Below are positions 6,704-15,686 of a stretch of DNA of 64,000 nucleotides, piece by piece; positions within the stretch are counted from its first letter, which is position 1, and each line of letters begins with the position of its first letter. Location of the stretch: assembly GCF_004402485.1 (NCBI RefSeq), contig NZ_SOFG01000017.1:58939-122938 (forward strand), in the 5' to 3' direction. A model generated the notes under the pieces. It was not told the origin of the DNA. It searched no databases and saw only the letters and a list, made by a program, of their open reading frames with translations. Origin of the DNA: Cryobacterium algoricola (lineage in GTDB: Bacteria; Actinomycetota; Actinomycetes; Actinomycetales; Microbacteriaceae). The position numbers were made by a program, and so were the translations under genes.

Positions 6704-7861
6704 ATGGGCAGCATCCACACGTACACGACGCAAAGCGGCAAGCGCTATCGGGTCCGATATCGGACCCCGGATCGTCGCCAGACGGACAAGCGCGGCTTCC
6801 GGACCAAGCGCGACGCCGAGCAATTCCTCGCCAGCGTCGAGGTCGCCAAGGGCCGCGGCGAGTGGGTCGATCCGACCCTGTCGCGCGTCTCCGTGGGCAC
6901 CTGGTCCACGACGTGGCTCGCGGCTCGCTCTAACCTCAAGCCGACGACGCGGGGCGCCTACGAGTGGATCCTGGCCCGGTACGTGCTGCCCCAGTGGCGT
7001 GCCGTGCCGCTCGTCGCCGTCACACACGTTGACGTTCAGGTCTGGGTCACCGGCCTGAGTGCCACGCTTGCGCCCTCGACCGTGCGGAAGATCCACGTGA
7101 TCTTCTCCGGGCTGATGAAGTACGCCGTGCAGGACCGCCGCATCCCGCACAACCCGTGTGACAACATCCGCTTGCCGCGGGTGACCGCCGACCCGCGCGG
7201 CTACCTCACGCACGAGCAGGTCGCCGAGTTGGCCGAGCTCTGCGGCACCGACGGCACGGTGATCTTCCTGCTCGCCTACACTGGCCTGCGCTGGGGCGAG
7301 CTGGCCGCCCTCAAGGTCAAGCGGGTGGACCTCCAGCGCCGGCGCCTCGACGTCGCCGAGGCCGTCACCGAACCCACCGGCGCGATCATCTGGGGCACGC
7401 CCAAGAACCACGAGCGCCGCTCGGTGCCGTTCCCGTCGTTCCTCACCGACCTGCTCGCCGCCCAGTGCGCCGGAAAGCGTGCCGACGACCTCGTGTTCAC
7501 GTCCGCGGCGGGCGGGGTGCTGCGCGGCGGCAACTTCCGAAATCGCCGCTTCGACGCCGCGGTCGCGGTGTTGCGGAAGCGCTATCCGGAGCTGCCGAAG
7601 ATCACGCCGCACTCGCTGCGGCACACGGCAGCATCGCTCGCGATCTCGGCGGGAGCGACGGTGCTCTCGGTGCAGCGGATGCTCGGCCACGCCTCGGCGG
7701 CGATGACGCTCGACGTGTACAGCGACCTGTTCGACGACGATCTGGATGCCGTTGCGACCGCCCTCGACGACAGGGCGCGTCGTACAGATGTGGGCAAAAT
7801 GTGGGCACGGGCCGGGGAAACGGCGGAATCTGCGATTTCGTCGAGCTCAGAAACAGCCTAG
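6704..7861 (+). CDS. Tyrosine site-specific integrase of the element
   Basis: A 385-residue phage-type integrase. The N-terminal part has an AP2-like arm-binding strand region (MGSIHTYTTQSGKRYRVRYR) followed by a SAM-like core-binding domain (about 60-160). The catalytic domain shows Arg in TGLRWGELAAL, HSLRHTAASL (His-x-x-Arg), the second His in LGHASAAMTLDVYSDLF and the nucleophile Tyr in DVYSDLF. The ATG at 6704 is chosen because it begins the conserved N terminus; the frame is open further upstream only by chance. The gene points at the tRNA-Thr, and its last codons overlap candidate arm sites (7789-7807). It should catalyse integration into and excision from the 48-bp core. Confidence 0.92.
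   Translation: MGSIHTYTTQSGKRYRVRYRTPDRRQTDKRGFRTKRDAEQFLASVEVAKGRGEWVDPTLSRVSVGTWSTTWLAARSNLKPTTRGAYEWILARYVLPQWRAVPLVAVTHVDVQVWVTGLSATLAPSTVRKIHVIFSGLMKYAVQDRRIPHNPCDNIRLPRVTADPRGYLTHEQVAELAELCGTDGTVIFLLAYTGLRWGELAALKVKRVDLQRRRLDVAEAVTEPTGAIIWGTPKNHERRSVPFPSFLTDLLAAQCAGKRADDLVFTSAAGGVLRGGNFRNRRFDAAVAVLRKRYPELPKITPHSLRHTAASLAISAGATVLSVQRMLGHASAAMTLDVYSDLFDDDLDAVATALDDRARRTDVGKMWARAGETAESAISSSSETA
7789..7807. promoter_or_regulatory. Candidate integrase arm-type sites, right arm
   Basis: Two direct copies of TGTGGGCA, 11 bp apart, embedded in the integrase coding sequence where they encode part of TDVGKMWA. The same pair stands at 1819-1837 beyond the left core repeat. In a circularised element the two pairs would flank the core in the same orientation. 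Confidence 0.5.
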
Positions 7862-7876
7862 GACCAGGGATTTATT

Positions 7877-7924
7877 TGGAGCCGCCTGTCAGAATCGAAC
7901 TGACGACCTTCTCATTACGAGTGA
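7877..7924. repeat. attR core within the tRNA-Thr gene
   Basis: Perfect 48-bp match to 1668-1715, forming the 3' part of the functional tRNA. Identity stops just before the 5' strand of the anticodon stem. Confidence 0.85.
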
Positions 7925-7952
7925 GATGCTCTACCAACTGAGCTAAGGCGGC
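7877..7952 (-). tRNA. tRNA-Thr (anticodon CGT)
   Basis: The minus strand folds as a full cloverleaf: acceptor GCCGCCT paired with AGGCGGC, D-arm with AGCTCAGTTGGTAGAGC, anticodon stem TCTCA/TGAGA around loop CTCGTAA, and T-loop TTCGATT. CCA is encoded. It serves as the integration site of the element to its left; the insertion leaves the tRNA intact. Confidence 0.95.
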
Positions 7953-8004
7953 GTGACGCCCGAATGCTTCCTTCCGGAAACGCGCGGTGACACAGCAACA
8001 AAGC

Positions 8005-8643
8005 TTAGCTGGTCCGGAGGGTCAACTCGTACAGTCCGGCGAATGAGGCCCGCACCCGATCGGCGAGCGGCAGGGATTCGTCCCCCTCGGCCCAGCAACG
8101 CCAGGCGTGCCGCAGGGCGGCGACCGCGACGAGCGTGAGCAACAGGGCGCGCTGGTGCAGCGCGACGGGATCCGCGGCGAGTACCGGATCGTCGGCCGCG
8201 AGGCGCCGACTGATGACCTCGTCGAGGTGTCCCTCGAAGTTGCGGAGAGTGGCCATCCGCATCCCGAACAGGTAGGGGTTCTCCTTCATCACCTGACGCC
8301 GCAGGTGATGAACCTCCCGGTCATCCTCCGAATTCTGCAGACTCGTCGTGAGCAGCACCGCGAGGTCGGCGAGGATGTCTCCCGCAGGACTGCCATGTAC
8401 GAACTCCTCGATCTCGGCCTCGGAGCCGAGGGCGAGATCGTCGCCAGCGAGAGCGGCTTCCTTCGACGGGAAGTAGTTGAAGAAGGTGCGCGGGGACACG
8501 TCGGCGATCCGGCTGATGTCTTCGACGGTGACCTTGTCGACCCCGCGCTCGGCCGCGAGTGTGAGCACCGCGAGTTGGATGGCCCGGTGGGTCGCCCGAC
8601 GTTTCCGCTCACGCAGGCCGGGTTCTTCCGCAACATCCACCAT
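8005..8643 (-). CDS. TetR-family transcriptional regulator
   Basis: About 212 residues. The N-terminal helix-turn-helix ([20 protein letters not shown], then [26 protein letters not shown]) is typical of TetR repressors; the rest is a helical ligand-binding domain. The ATG at 8643 is preferred over an in-frame start at 8676, because the upstream extension would overlap a strong palindrome (8660-8677) that is the likely operator. The gene follows the secreted hydrolase gene in the same direction, with 75 bases between. The target is unknown; autoregulation is likely. Confidence 0.85.
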   Translation of the reverse strand: MVDVAEEPGLRERKRRATHRAIQLAVLTLAAERGVDKVTVEDISRIADVSPRTFFNYFPSKEAALAGDDLALGSEAEIEEFVHGSPAGDILADLAVLLTTSLQNSEDDREVHHLRRQVMKENPYLFGMRMATLRNFEGHLDEVISRRLAADDPVLAADPVALHQRALLLTLVAVAALRHAWRCWAEGDESLPLADRVRASFAGLYELTLRTS

Positions 8644-8659
8644 GGTCACATTCTTACAC

Positions 8660-8677
8660 GGTGCGCAAATGTGCACC
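8660..8677. promoter_or_regulatory. Candidate TetR operator
   Basis: GGTGCGCAAATGTGCACC is a near-palindrome (GGTGC arms, CA/TG inside) 17 bases upstream of the regulator start. Its length and position fit a TetR-family operator for autorepression. Confidence 0.5.
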
Positions 8678-8718
8678 TCGAGGGCGACGAGCGGATGCCG
8701 CGGCGCCGCCCCCGGGCA

Positions 8719-10299
8719 TCAGCACTTCGGGTCCGCGGCCGGCACCGTCCCCTGCAGGAGGTAGGAGTCCACCGCGTTGTTCACACAGGCATTCGACTTG
8801 TTGTACGCAGTGTGGCCCTCGCCGGCGTAGGTGACGAGCTGCGCACTGTCGAGCTGCTTCGCCAGGCTCTGCGCCCACACGTACGGGGTCGCCGGGTCAT
8901 TCGTCGTGCCGACGACGAGGATCGGCGCCGCTCCCGGCGCGTGGATCTCGCCACGGGTGCCGGTGAACTTGTCCGGCCAGTTGGCGCAGCCGGTGTCGCC
9001 GTAAGCCATGTACTTGCCGATCACCGGTGCTGCGGCCTCGATGGCGGCGGCGTCGGCGCGCATCACGGCCGGGTCGTCGTTGTAGCTGTAGTCGAGGCAG
9101 TTGATCGCGAGGAAGGCCTCCGTCGAGTTGTCCAGATAGCTGCCGTCCGAGTTGCGTCCGTTATACGAGTCGGCGAACTGGAAGGCGAGCTTGGTGTTGC
9201 CCTGCATCACGCTCCGGAACATCTCACTGAGGTTCGGCCACGCGGATGCCTGGTACAGCGGGTAGATGATCGCCGTCAGCAGGGTGTTGGCGCCGAGCAT
9301 CCGGCCGTTGCTCGCGGCGAGCGGGCTCCGATCCACCGAGTCGAGCAGGGCGGAGATCGTGGACATCGCCTGGTCCACGGTGCCCTTGAACGGGCACGTC
9401 GACCCGCCGAGGCAATCGGCGAGGTAGGACCGCAGCGCGTTCTCGAAGCCGACGGCCTGCACCCGGGTGACCTCGGCGTTGCTCGTCGAGGGGTCGAGCG
9501 CCCCGTCGAGCACGAGCCGGCCGACCTTGTCCGGGAACAGGTTGGCGTAGGTCGCGCCGAGGAAGGTGCCGTAGGAGTAACCCAAGTAGTTGAGCTTCTT
9601 GTCGCCAAGCACGGCCCGCAGCATGTCGAGGTCGCGGGCAGCGCTCACGGTGTCGACGTGAGCGAGCAGGGCGCCGGAGTTCGTGGCGCAGGCCGCCCCG
9701 AAGTCGGTCGAGGACTTCTCGACCTCCTGGATCCAGGCGTCGGTGCCGCGGGCTGCCGTGGGGATCGAGTAGAGGTAGTCGTCCATCTGCGCCGGGTCGT
9801 AGCACTTCACCGCTGACGAGCGCCCGACCCCGCGCGGGTCGAACCCGACGATGTCGAACCCGGCCTGCAACTTCGCATCCGTGGCGTAGTCCAGGGAGGC
9901 CTTCACGAAGTCGTACCCGGAGCCGCCGGGCCCGCCGGGGTTCACCAGGAGGGAGCCGACCCGGGTGCCGGTCGCGAGATGCCGCACGAGGGCGAGGTCG
10001 ACGGTGTCGGTTCCGGGCGCGGTCCAGTCGAGCGGCGCCTTCGCCGTGGTGCACTGCATGCTGTTGCCGCAGTCGGTCCAGGTGAGCACCTGGTTGTAGA
10101 ACGGGTCGAGGGCGCTGCTGACGGTTTCGCCGGTGGGGGACGACGTCGAGGCGGAGGGCTGCGGCAGGAAGGCCGGCACGCATCCGCTCAACCCCATCGT
10201 GACGACGACGGCGGCGGCCAGGATCGCGAAGCGACGGGCGGCCGGGCGGCGCGTCAGTGTGCCATTCGACGCCGGGCGCTGGCGGATGCGTGTGGTCAA
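8719..10299 (-). CDS. Secreted alpha/beta hydrolase, tripeptidyl aminopeptidase-like
   Basis: 526 residues with an Arg-rich N terminus, a hydrophobic stretch and a lipobox-like MGLSGC (Cys near residue 40), so a lipoprotein or exported protein. The oxyanion region LLVNPGGPGGSG and FDPRGVGRSS, the nucleophile elbow GYSYGT (Ser near residue 242), the late Asp in VVGTTNDPATPY and His in GEGHTAY give the complete catalytic set. The Cys-rich C terminus and overall layout match the Streptomyces Tap/SlpD family of extracellular proline-type aminopeptidases. The substrate is probably short peptides released outside the cell. Confidence 0.85.
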   Translation of the reverse strand: MTTRIRQRPASNGTLTRRPAARRFAILAAAVVVTMGLSGCVPAFLPQPSASTSSPTGETVSSALDPFYNQVLTWTDCGNSMQCTTAKAPLDWTAPGTDTVDLALVRHLATGTRVGSLLVNPGGPGGSGYDFVKASLDYATDAKLQAGFDIVGFDPRGVGRSSAVKCYDPAQMDDYLYSIPTAARGTDAWIQEVEKSSTDFGAACATNSGALLAHVDTVSAARDLDMLRAVLGDKKLNYLGYSYGTFLGATYANLFPDKVGRLVLDGALDPSTSNAEVTRVQAVGFENALRSYLADCLGGSTCPFKGTVDQAMSTISALLDSVDRSPLAASNGRMLGANTLLTAIIYPLYQASAWPNLSEMFRSVMQGNTKLAFQFADSYNGRNSDGSYLDNSTEAFLAINCLDYSYNDDPAVMRADAAAIEAAAPVIGKYMAYGDTGCANWPDKFTGTRGEIHAPGAAPILVVGTTNDPATPYVWAQSLAKQLDSAQLVTYAGEGHTAYNKSNACVNNAVDSYLLQGTVPAADPKC

Positions 10300-10398
10300 C
10301 GGTTCCTCATTACTGGTCTTGTCGGGCAGGTGTGCTCAGGCTCTCACGAGCGCCACGGGTGGGCGGCGTCATCGTCGTGGTCTTCGTGGTCATCGGCG

Positions 10399-11655
10399 TC
10401 ATCGTCGAATGGCGGACACCAGCATGGCCTCGAGGGCCAGTGCGGGTGCCACGTTGGATTCGATTCTCTGCCGGGCGATCGCGATGGCGTCCAGGGTCGC
10501 GAGCGTCGTGACGGTGGCGCACGCCGCGGCTGCGGCACGCACTCCGACGAGGAGCTCCCGGTTGATCACTTCATTCTCGCGGCCGAACTGTACCATGATC
10601 ACATCCCGGTACAGTGAGGTCAGATCGACGAGGATGCGGTCGATCCCGTCGCGCAGGCTCCGGGTGGCGCGCCGTTTCTGGTCGTCCTCCAGCGCCTTGA
10701 TCTGGCCGCGGAGCGCGGGCGGCACGGACTTGCCCGGCTCGACGCCGAGGGAGCGCAACACGCTCTCCCGTTCGGCGGCGTCCCGCTCGAGGGTGATCGC
10801 CTTCGCGTCGTCTCCGGCGATCGCGAGCAGTCGCGCTGCGGCGTTCACCGCATACGACACCCCACGGATGCCGAGCGCGGCCTTCAGGGTTTCCTCGCGC
10901 CGTTCACGGGCCTCGGGGTTCGTGGCCAGCCGCCGCGCCATGCCGATGTGGCTCTGCGCCTCGCGGGCGCAGCGCTCGGCGATGGCGGGGTCGACGCCTT
11001 CGCGGGCGACGAGGAGCGCGGCGACGTCGGCGACGCTCGGCACGCGCAGCCGCACGGTGCGCACCCGGGACCGGATGGTCGGCAGCAGGTCGGCCTCGCT
11101 CGGTGCGCAGAGTATCCAGACGGTGCGTTCCGGAGGCTCTTCGAGGGCCTTGAGCAGCACGTTGGAGGTGCGCTCGACCATGCGGTCGGCGTCTTCGACG
11201 ACGATCACCCGGTAGCGGCCGACCGAGGGCGAGTACTGCGAGCGTTTCACGGCCTCTTTGACAGACTCCATCTTGATGATGACGCCCTCGGTGGCGAGCA
11301 CGACGAGGTCGGGGTGGGTGCGGGCCTCCACGAGCCGTTCGGCGGTCGCGTCTTCGGCGGGCGTTCCCGGGCTGAGGAGGGCGGCGGCGAAGGCGAAGGC
11401 CAGATTGGACCGTCCCGAACCGGGCGGGCCCGTGATGAGCCAGGCGTGCGTCATGGACGCGGAGGCACTGGACGCCGAGGCACTGGACGCGGAGGCACTG
11501 GACGCGGACGTGCCGCTGGTGGTGCCGATGTTGGCGGCAGCGCGGCTGCCGGTGGCGCTCGCGGGGGCGTCAGCCGCGCTCTGCAGCGGCTCAGCGGCGG
11601 CGCGGAAGATCGCGATCGCATCCGCCTGGCCGGTCAGGTTGTCCCACACGCTCAT
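10399..11655 (-). CDS. holB: DNA polymerase III delta' subunit
   Basis: 418 residues, an AAA+ clamp-loader subunit. After the N-terminal MSVWDNLTGQ comes a low-complexity Ala/Ser stretch (about residues 30-66), then ITGPPGSGRSNLAFAFA. The P-loop Lys is Arg here, usual for the non-hydrolysing delta' of actinobacteria. DLVVLATEGVIIKMESVKEAV, VIVVEDADRM (Walker B-like) and LLKALEEPPERTVWILCAPS with the arginine-finger SRVRTVRL follow. It loads the sliding clamp with the DnaX and HolA subunits. It lies downstream of tmk in the same direction, the usual tmk-holB arrangement, but 177 bases apart with a long hairpin between. Confidence 0.92.
   Translation of the reverse strand: MSVWDNLTGQADAIAIFRAAAEPLQSAADAPASATGSRAAANIGTTSGTSASSASASSASASSASASMTHAWLITGPPGSGRSNLAFAFAAALLSPGTPAEDATAERLVEARTHPDLVVLATEGVIIKMESVKEAVKRSQYSPSVGRYRVIVVEDADRMVERTSNVLLKALEEPPERTVWILCAPSEADLLPTIRSRVRTVRLRVPSVADVAALLVAREGVDPAIAERCAREAQSHIGMARRLATNPEARERREETLKAALGIRGVSYAVNAAARLLAIAGDDAKAITLERDAAERESVLRSLGVEPGKSVPPALRGQIKALEDDQKRRATRSLRDGIDRILVDLTSLYRDVIMVQFGRENEVINRELLVGVRAAAAACATVTTLATLDAIAIARQRIESNVAPALALEAMLVSAIRR
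11456..11510. repeat. 15-bp in-frame tandem repeats inside holB
   Basis: Units close to GACGCGGAGGCACTG are repeated about three and a half times. On the holB strand they encode SSASA repeats in the linker between the extreme N terminus and the P-loop. Copy number is probably variable between strains, and the frame is always kept. Confidence 0.7.
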
Positions 11656-11708
11656 TCCCTCAGGGTACCGGTCGCCGCTGACATCCCGCCCCGGGCATCA
11701 CGCCCGTG

Positions 11709-11788
11709 CCGAATTCAGGAGTTGGGTCGGCCTAAACCGGTTTTTGCTCCGGTTTGAGCCCGAATCCGGGCTCGACTCCTGAATTCGG
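11709..11788. repeat. Long hairpin between tmk and holB (14-bp stem, 52-nt loop)
   Basis: CCGAATTCAGGAGT (11709-11722) pairs perfectly with ACTCCTGAATTCGG (11775-11788). The loop holds two more hairpins, AAACCGG/CCGGTTT and GAGCCCG/CGGGCTC, so the whole can fold as a branched junction. There is no T run for a terminator. A hairpin with the same 14/52/14 geometry but an unrelated stem lies at 32680-32759. Confidence 0.75.
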
Positions 11789-11832
11789 AACAGCGCGGGG
11801 TCGCGGGGCGGCGAATGGGAGGCGGGGCGGGG

Positions 11833-12510
11833 TCAGAGGAGGGGTGCGACGCGGGCGCGGATGAGCGCGGCGATATCGTCGACCGGGCGTGCGGCATCCA
11901 CGACCAGGAAGCGGTCCGGTTCGGCGCGGGCGAGGTCGAGGAAGGCGGCACGCACCCGACGGTGGAAGTAGCCCTTCTCGGCCTCGAGGCGGTCGAAACG
12001 TTTGTTGGCCGCGTCGAGCCGGCCGCGCGCGGCGGTCTCATCAAGGTCGAGCAGGATAGTCAGCTCCGGCAGCAGGCCTTCCGCGGCCCAGAGCGACAGG
12101 TCGCGGATCTCGGCGGAACCGAGCACCCGCCCGGCGCCCTGGTAGGCGACGGATGAGTCGAGGTAGCGGTCCTGGACCACCACTTCTCCGCGGGCGAGCG
12201 CCGGACGCACGGCGGTGGCGATGTGCTGGGCGCGATCGGCCGCGTACAGCAGGGCCTCGGCGCGCGGGGACACCTCGCCGGTGTGGTGCAGCACGATCTC
12301 CCGAATTTCGACGCCGACGACGGTGCCGCCGGGCTCCCGGGTGCGCAGGACGGTGCGCCCCTGCTCGCCGAGCCACTCGGCGAGCAGCCGGGCCTGGGTG
12401 GACTTGCCGGAACCGTCGCCGCCCTCGAGGGTGATGAAGAGCCCGGTCGGGGTCAGGCCGGTCGGGGCGGCCTCGGTGGAGGCTGCCCCGGTCACGTCTG
12501 GTGCGGTCAC
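11833..12510 (-). CDS. tmk: Thymidylate kinase
   Basis: 225 residues. LFITLEGGDGSGKSTQARLL is the P-loop (residues 27-46), TREPGGT the dTMP-binding motif, YAADRAQH and QDRYLDSSVAYQGAGR the DR motif, and DLDETAARGRL precedes the lid. It phosphorylates dTMP to dTDP with ATP. The N terminus has an extra 25 Ala/Thr/Pro-rich residues before the fold. Its ATG overlaps the topA stop (ATGA), so tmk is translationally coupled to topA. All family motifs are intact. Confidence 0.95.
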   Translation of the reverse strand: MTAPDVTGAASTEAAPTGLTPTGLFITLEGGDGSGKSTQARLLAEWLGEQGRTVLRTREPGGTVVGVEIREIVLHHTGEVSPRAEALLYAADRAQHIATAVRPALARGEVVVQDRYLDSSVAYQGAGRVLGSAEIRDLSLWAAEGLLPELTILLDLDETAARGRLDAANKRFDRLEAEKGYFHRRVRAAFLDLARAEPDRFLVVDAARPVDDIAALIRARVAPLL

Positions 12511-15500
12511 GACTGGGTGGTCGAACCCGCGGGAGTCTTCGTCGCTGCAGTCCTGGTCGTCGCGGTCTTGGTGGAGGTCCCGGTCTTGGTAACGGCCGGC
12601 TTGCGGACCGCGGTCTTGGTGACCGTGGTCTTCGTCGCGGTGGCCTTCGTGGCCGTGGCCTTCGTCGCGGTGGCCTTCTTCACGGCCGGCTTCTTGGCGG
12701 CCGCCGATTTCACGGCGGGCTTCTTGGCGGCCGGCTTCTTGGCCGGGGCCTTCTTCGCGGGCGCCTTCTTGACGGCCGGTCCCTTGGCACGCTTGTCGGC
12801 GAGGAGCTGCACGGCCCGATCGAAATCGACCTCTTCGACCGTCTCCGCCTTCGGGATCGTCGCGTTCGTGACGCCGTCGGTGACGTAGGCGCCGAAACGG
12901 CCGTCCTTGATCTTGATCGCCTTGCCGCTGTCCGGGTCGGGCGTCTCGAATTCCTTCAGGGCGCTCGACGCGCGACGCGCGCCGTACTTGGGCTGGTTGT
13001 ACAGCTCAACCGCTCCGGGCAGGTCGATCTCGAAGATCTGGTCCTCGCTCGTGAGCGAGCGGGTGTCGACGCCCTTCTTCAGGTACGGGCCGAACTTGCC
13101 GTTCTGGGCGGTGATCTCCGTCTGCGTTTCGGGGTCGAGGCCGACGACGCGCGGGAGGTCGAGCAACCGGAGCGCGGTCTCGAGATCGATCGTGGCGAGG
13201 TCCATCGACTTGAACAGCGACGCGGTGCGCGGCTTGTCGGCGGGAGCGACCTTCTTCGCGGCCGGCTTGCGCTTGGGCTTCGCTGCGGGAGCTCCGGCAT
13301 CCACCAGCTGGGTCACCTCACCGGTGAGCGGGTCGATGGTCTCGCCGGCGGACTCGGTCTGGGTTTCGACGAGTTCGACGACGACAGGCTCCGCGGGTGC
13401 CGGGTCGAGCTCCGTGACGTACGGGCCGAAGCGACCGTCCTTGGCGACGATGTTCTTGCCGGTCTCCGGGTTGACCCCGATGACGCGGTCGATGACGACG
13501 GGCGCGTCGATGAGCTGACGTGCTTTCGCGGGGGTCAGTTCGTCGGGTGCGAGCTCCGGCGGGATGTTCACCCGGCGCGGCGGGGCATCCGCTGCCGCAT
13601 TCGGGTCGATGACCTCGAGGTAGGGGCCGTACTTGCCGATGCGGAGGGTGATGTCGTCACCGATCGGCATCGAGTTGATCGACCGGGCGTCGATCTCGCC
13701 GAGGTTGTCGACGACCTGGCGGAGACCGCGGTGCTTCTCCGAGCCGAAGTAGAAGCTGTTGAGCCAGTCGACGCGGTCGGCCTTGCCGTCGGCGATGCGG
13801 TCGAGGTCGTCCTCCATCTCGGCGGTGAAGTCGTATTCGACGAGATCGGTGAAGTACTCCTCGAGCAGGCGCACCACCGAGAAGGCGATCCAGTTCGGCA
13901 CGAGCGACTGGCCGCGCGGGGTGACATAGCCGCGGTCGGTGATCGTGGAGATGATCGAGGCATACGTCGACGGACGGCCGATGCCGAGCTCTTCGAGCTT
14001 CTTGACGAGACTCGCCTCGGTGTACCGGGCGGCCGGGGTGGTCTCGTGGCCCTTGGCCTCGACCTCGAGGAGGGACAGCGACTGGCCCTCTTCGAGCGGC
14101 GGCAGCTTGGACTCGGTCGCGTCGGTGGGCGCGTTGCGCTCCTCGTCGCGGGATTCCTCGTAGGCGAGCATGAAGCCGCGGAAGGTGATCACGGTGCCGC
14201 TCGCGGAGAACTCGGCGAGCACGCCGGACGCCGCGGGGTGCGGGGAGACTCCGGTCGGGCCTGCCGCGATGGTGACGCTCGCGGTCGAACCGGTCGCGTC
14301 GGCCATCTGCGAGGCGACGGTGCGCTTCCAGATCAGGTCGTAGAGACGGAAGTCGTTGCCGCGGATGGTGTTCGCGAGCGAGGAGGGCGTCCGGAACGTG
14401 TCGCCGGACGGGCGGATGGCCTCGTGGGCCTCCTGCGCGTTCTTGCTCTTGCCCTTGTAGAGACGCGGCTGGGCCGGCACCGTCTCGGGGCCGTACAGCG
14501 AGGACGCCTGGTTGCGGGCGGCATTGATCGCCTGCTGCGAGAGCGACGGCGAGTCGGTACGCATGTAGGTGATGTAGCCGTTCTCGTAGAGCGACTGGGC
14601 GACGCTCATGGTCTGCCGGGCGGTGAAGCGCAGCTTGCGGGCGGCTTCCTGCTGCAGGGTCGACGTCGTGAACGGGGCGGCGGGGCTGCGACGATAGGGC
14701 TTGGACGCGACCTTGGTCACGGTGATCGCGACGTTCGGGTCCTTGAGCGCGTCGGCGAGGGCGAGGGCGGATGCCTCGTCGAGCGTCGTCGCCGTGACCT
14801 TGGGCTTGAGACGGCCGAGATCGTCGAAGTCGCCACCGGAGGCGATGCGCTCGCCGTTGAGGCGCACGAGCTTGGCCTGGAACGCGGCATCGGTGGTCGC
14901 CGTCCCGGACGCGAGCTGTGCGGAGAGGTCCCAGTAGCCGGCGGACACGAAGGCGAGGCGTTCGCGTTCGCGGTCGACGACGAGGCGGGTCGCGGCGGAC
15001 TGCACGCGCCCGGCGGAGAGGCCGGGACCGACCTTGCGCCACAGCACGGGGGAAATTTCGTACCCGTAGATCCGGTCGAGGATGCGCCGGGTCTCCTGCG
15101 CGTCGACGAGGGCCGTGTCGAGGTCGCGGGTGTTGTCCTTCGCCTTGAGGATCGCTTCCTTGGTGATCTCGTGAAACACCATGCGCTTCACGGGGACCTT
15201 GGGCTGGAGGACCTGCAGGAGGTGCCAGGCGATGGCCTCGCCTTCGCGGTCCTCATCAGTTGCGAGCAGGAGTTCGTCGGCCGTCTTCATCGCCCGCTTG
15301 AGTTCGGCGACGGTCTTCTTCTTGGCGTCGGAGACGACGTAGTACGGCTCGAAGCCGTTGTCGACGTCGACGGAGAACTTGCCGAGGGGCCCCTTCTTCA
15401 ATTCGGGGGGCAGGTTCTTGGGCTCGATCAGGTCTCGAATGTGGCCGACCGAGGACAGGACCTCGTAGCCGTCGCCGAGATACGCGGCGATCGACTTCAT

Positions 15501-15545
15501 TTTTGTCGGCGATTCGACAATGACCAGCTTCTTAGTGCCTGGCAC
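12507..15545 (-). CDS. topA: DNA topoisomerase I
   Basis: 1012 residues. The Toprim domain opens with KKLVIVESPTKMKSIAAYLG; the catalytic Tyr lies in GYITYMRTDSPSLS at about residue 325. Four C-terminal repeats with GRFGPYV or GKYGPYL cores replace zinc fingers, as in actinobacterial enzymes. The last ~90 residues are a Lys/Ala/Thr-rich tail (KKAPAKK, TATKATATK repeats) that binds DNA and aids processivity. The GTG start at 15545 is chosen for its GAGGAG site 4 bases upstream and the family N terminus. The frame is open far upstream, into the TadE-like gene at 16316, with no stop between. It relaxes negative supercoils. Confidence 0.95.
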   Translation of the reverse strand: MPGTKKLVIVESPTKMKSIAAYLGDGYEVLSSVGHIRDLIEPKNLPPELKKGPLGKFSVDVDNGFEPYYVVSDAKKKTVAELKRAMKTADELLLATDEDREGEAIAWHLLQVLQPKVPVKRMVFHEITKEAILKAKDNTRDLDTALVDAQETRRILDRIYGYEISPVLWRKVGPGLSAGRVQSAATRLVVDRERERLAFVSAGYWDLSAQLASGTATTDAAFQAKLVRLNGERIASGGDFDDLGRLKPKVTATTLDEASALALADALKDPNVAITVTKVASKPYRRSPAAPFTTSTLQQEAARKLRFTARQTMSVAQSLYENGYITYMRTDSPSLSQQAINAARNQASSLYGPETVPAQPRLYKGKSKNAQEAHEAIRPSGDTFRTPSSLANTIRGNDFRLYDLIWKRTVASQMADATGSTASVTIAAGPTGVSPHPAASGVLAEFSASGTVITFRGFMLAYEESRDEERNAPTDATESKLPPLEEGQSLSLLEVEAKGHETTPAARYTEASLVKKLEELGIGRPSTYASIISTITDRGYVTPRGQSLVPNWIAFSVVRLLEEYFTDLVEYDFTAEMEDDLDRIADGKADRVDWLNSFYFGSEKHRGLRQVVDNLGEIDARSINSMPIGDDITLRIGKYGPYLEVIDPNAAADAPPRRVNIPPELAPDELTPAKARQLIDAPVVIDRVIGVNPETGKNIVAKDGRFGPYVTELDPAPAEPVVVELVETQTESAGETIDPLTGEVTQLVDAGAPAAKPKRKPAAKKVAPADKPRTASLFKSMDLATIDLETALRLLDLPRVVGLDPETQTEITAQNGKFGPYLKKGVDTRSLTSEDQIFEIDLPGAVELYNQPKYGARRASSALKEFETPDPDSGKAIKIKDGRFGAYVTDGVTNATIPKAETVEEVDFDRAVQLLADKRAKGPAVKKAPAKKAPAKKPAAKKPAVKSAAAKKPAVKKATATKATATKATATKTTVTKTAVRKPAVTKTGTSTKTATTRTAATKTPAGSTTQS

Positions 15546-15686
15546 CAGACTCCTCTTTATAGGTATCGGCCCGTTGAAGGGCCAAGGCACACCATACACA
15601 CAGAAAGACGGTGCCCACCTAATCGGCCACACGTCACACAGGGCTTTGGGACTTGCCAGCCGCGCCTGGGTGAGGACAATGGAGGC

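Larger units (their letters stand above)
1668..7924. mobile_element. tRNA-Thr-integrated element with tyrosine integrase
   Basis: The element is bounded by 48-bp perfect direct repeats, 1668-1715 and 7877-7924. The right repeat is the 3' part of an intact tRNA-Thr gene, and a tyrosine integrase ends 15 bases before it. Cargo, left to right: a toxin-antitoxin pair, a truncated MmpS-like gene, a truncated GntR regulator, two partial replication-relaxation genes, a membrane protein, a large secreted protein and an origin-like region. There is no conjugation ATPase, relaxase or phage structural gene, so it looks like a decayed integrative element or a satellite. Confidence 0.8.

Noticed and set aside
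1668..7924. The integrated element as a complete prophage
   Set aside because: No capsid, terminase, tail or lysis gene is present.
11709..11788. The tmk-holB hairpin as a normal transcription terminator
   Set aside because: There is no T run on either strand, and the 52-nt branched loop is far longer than in intrinsic terminators.
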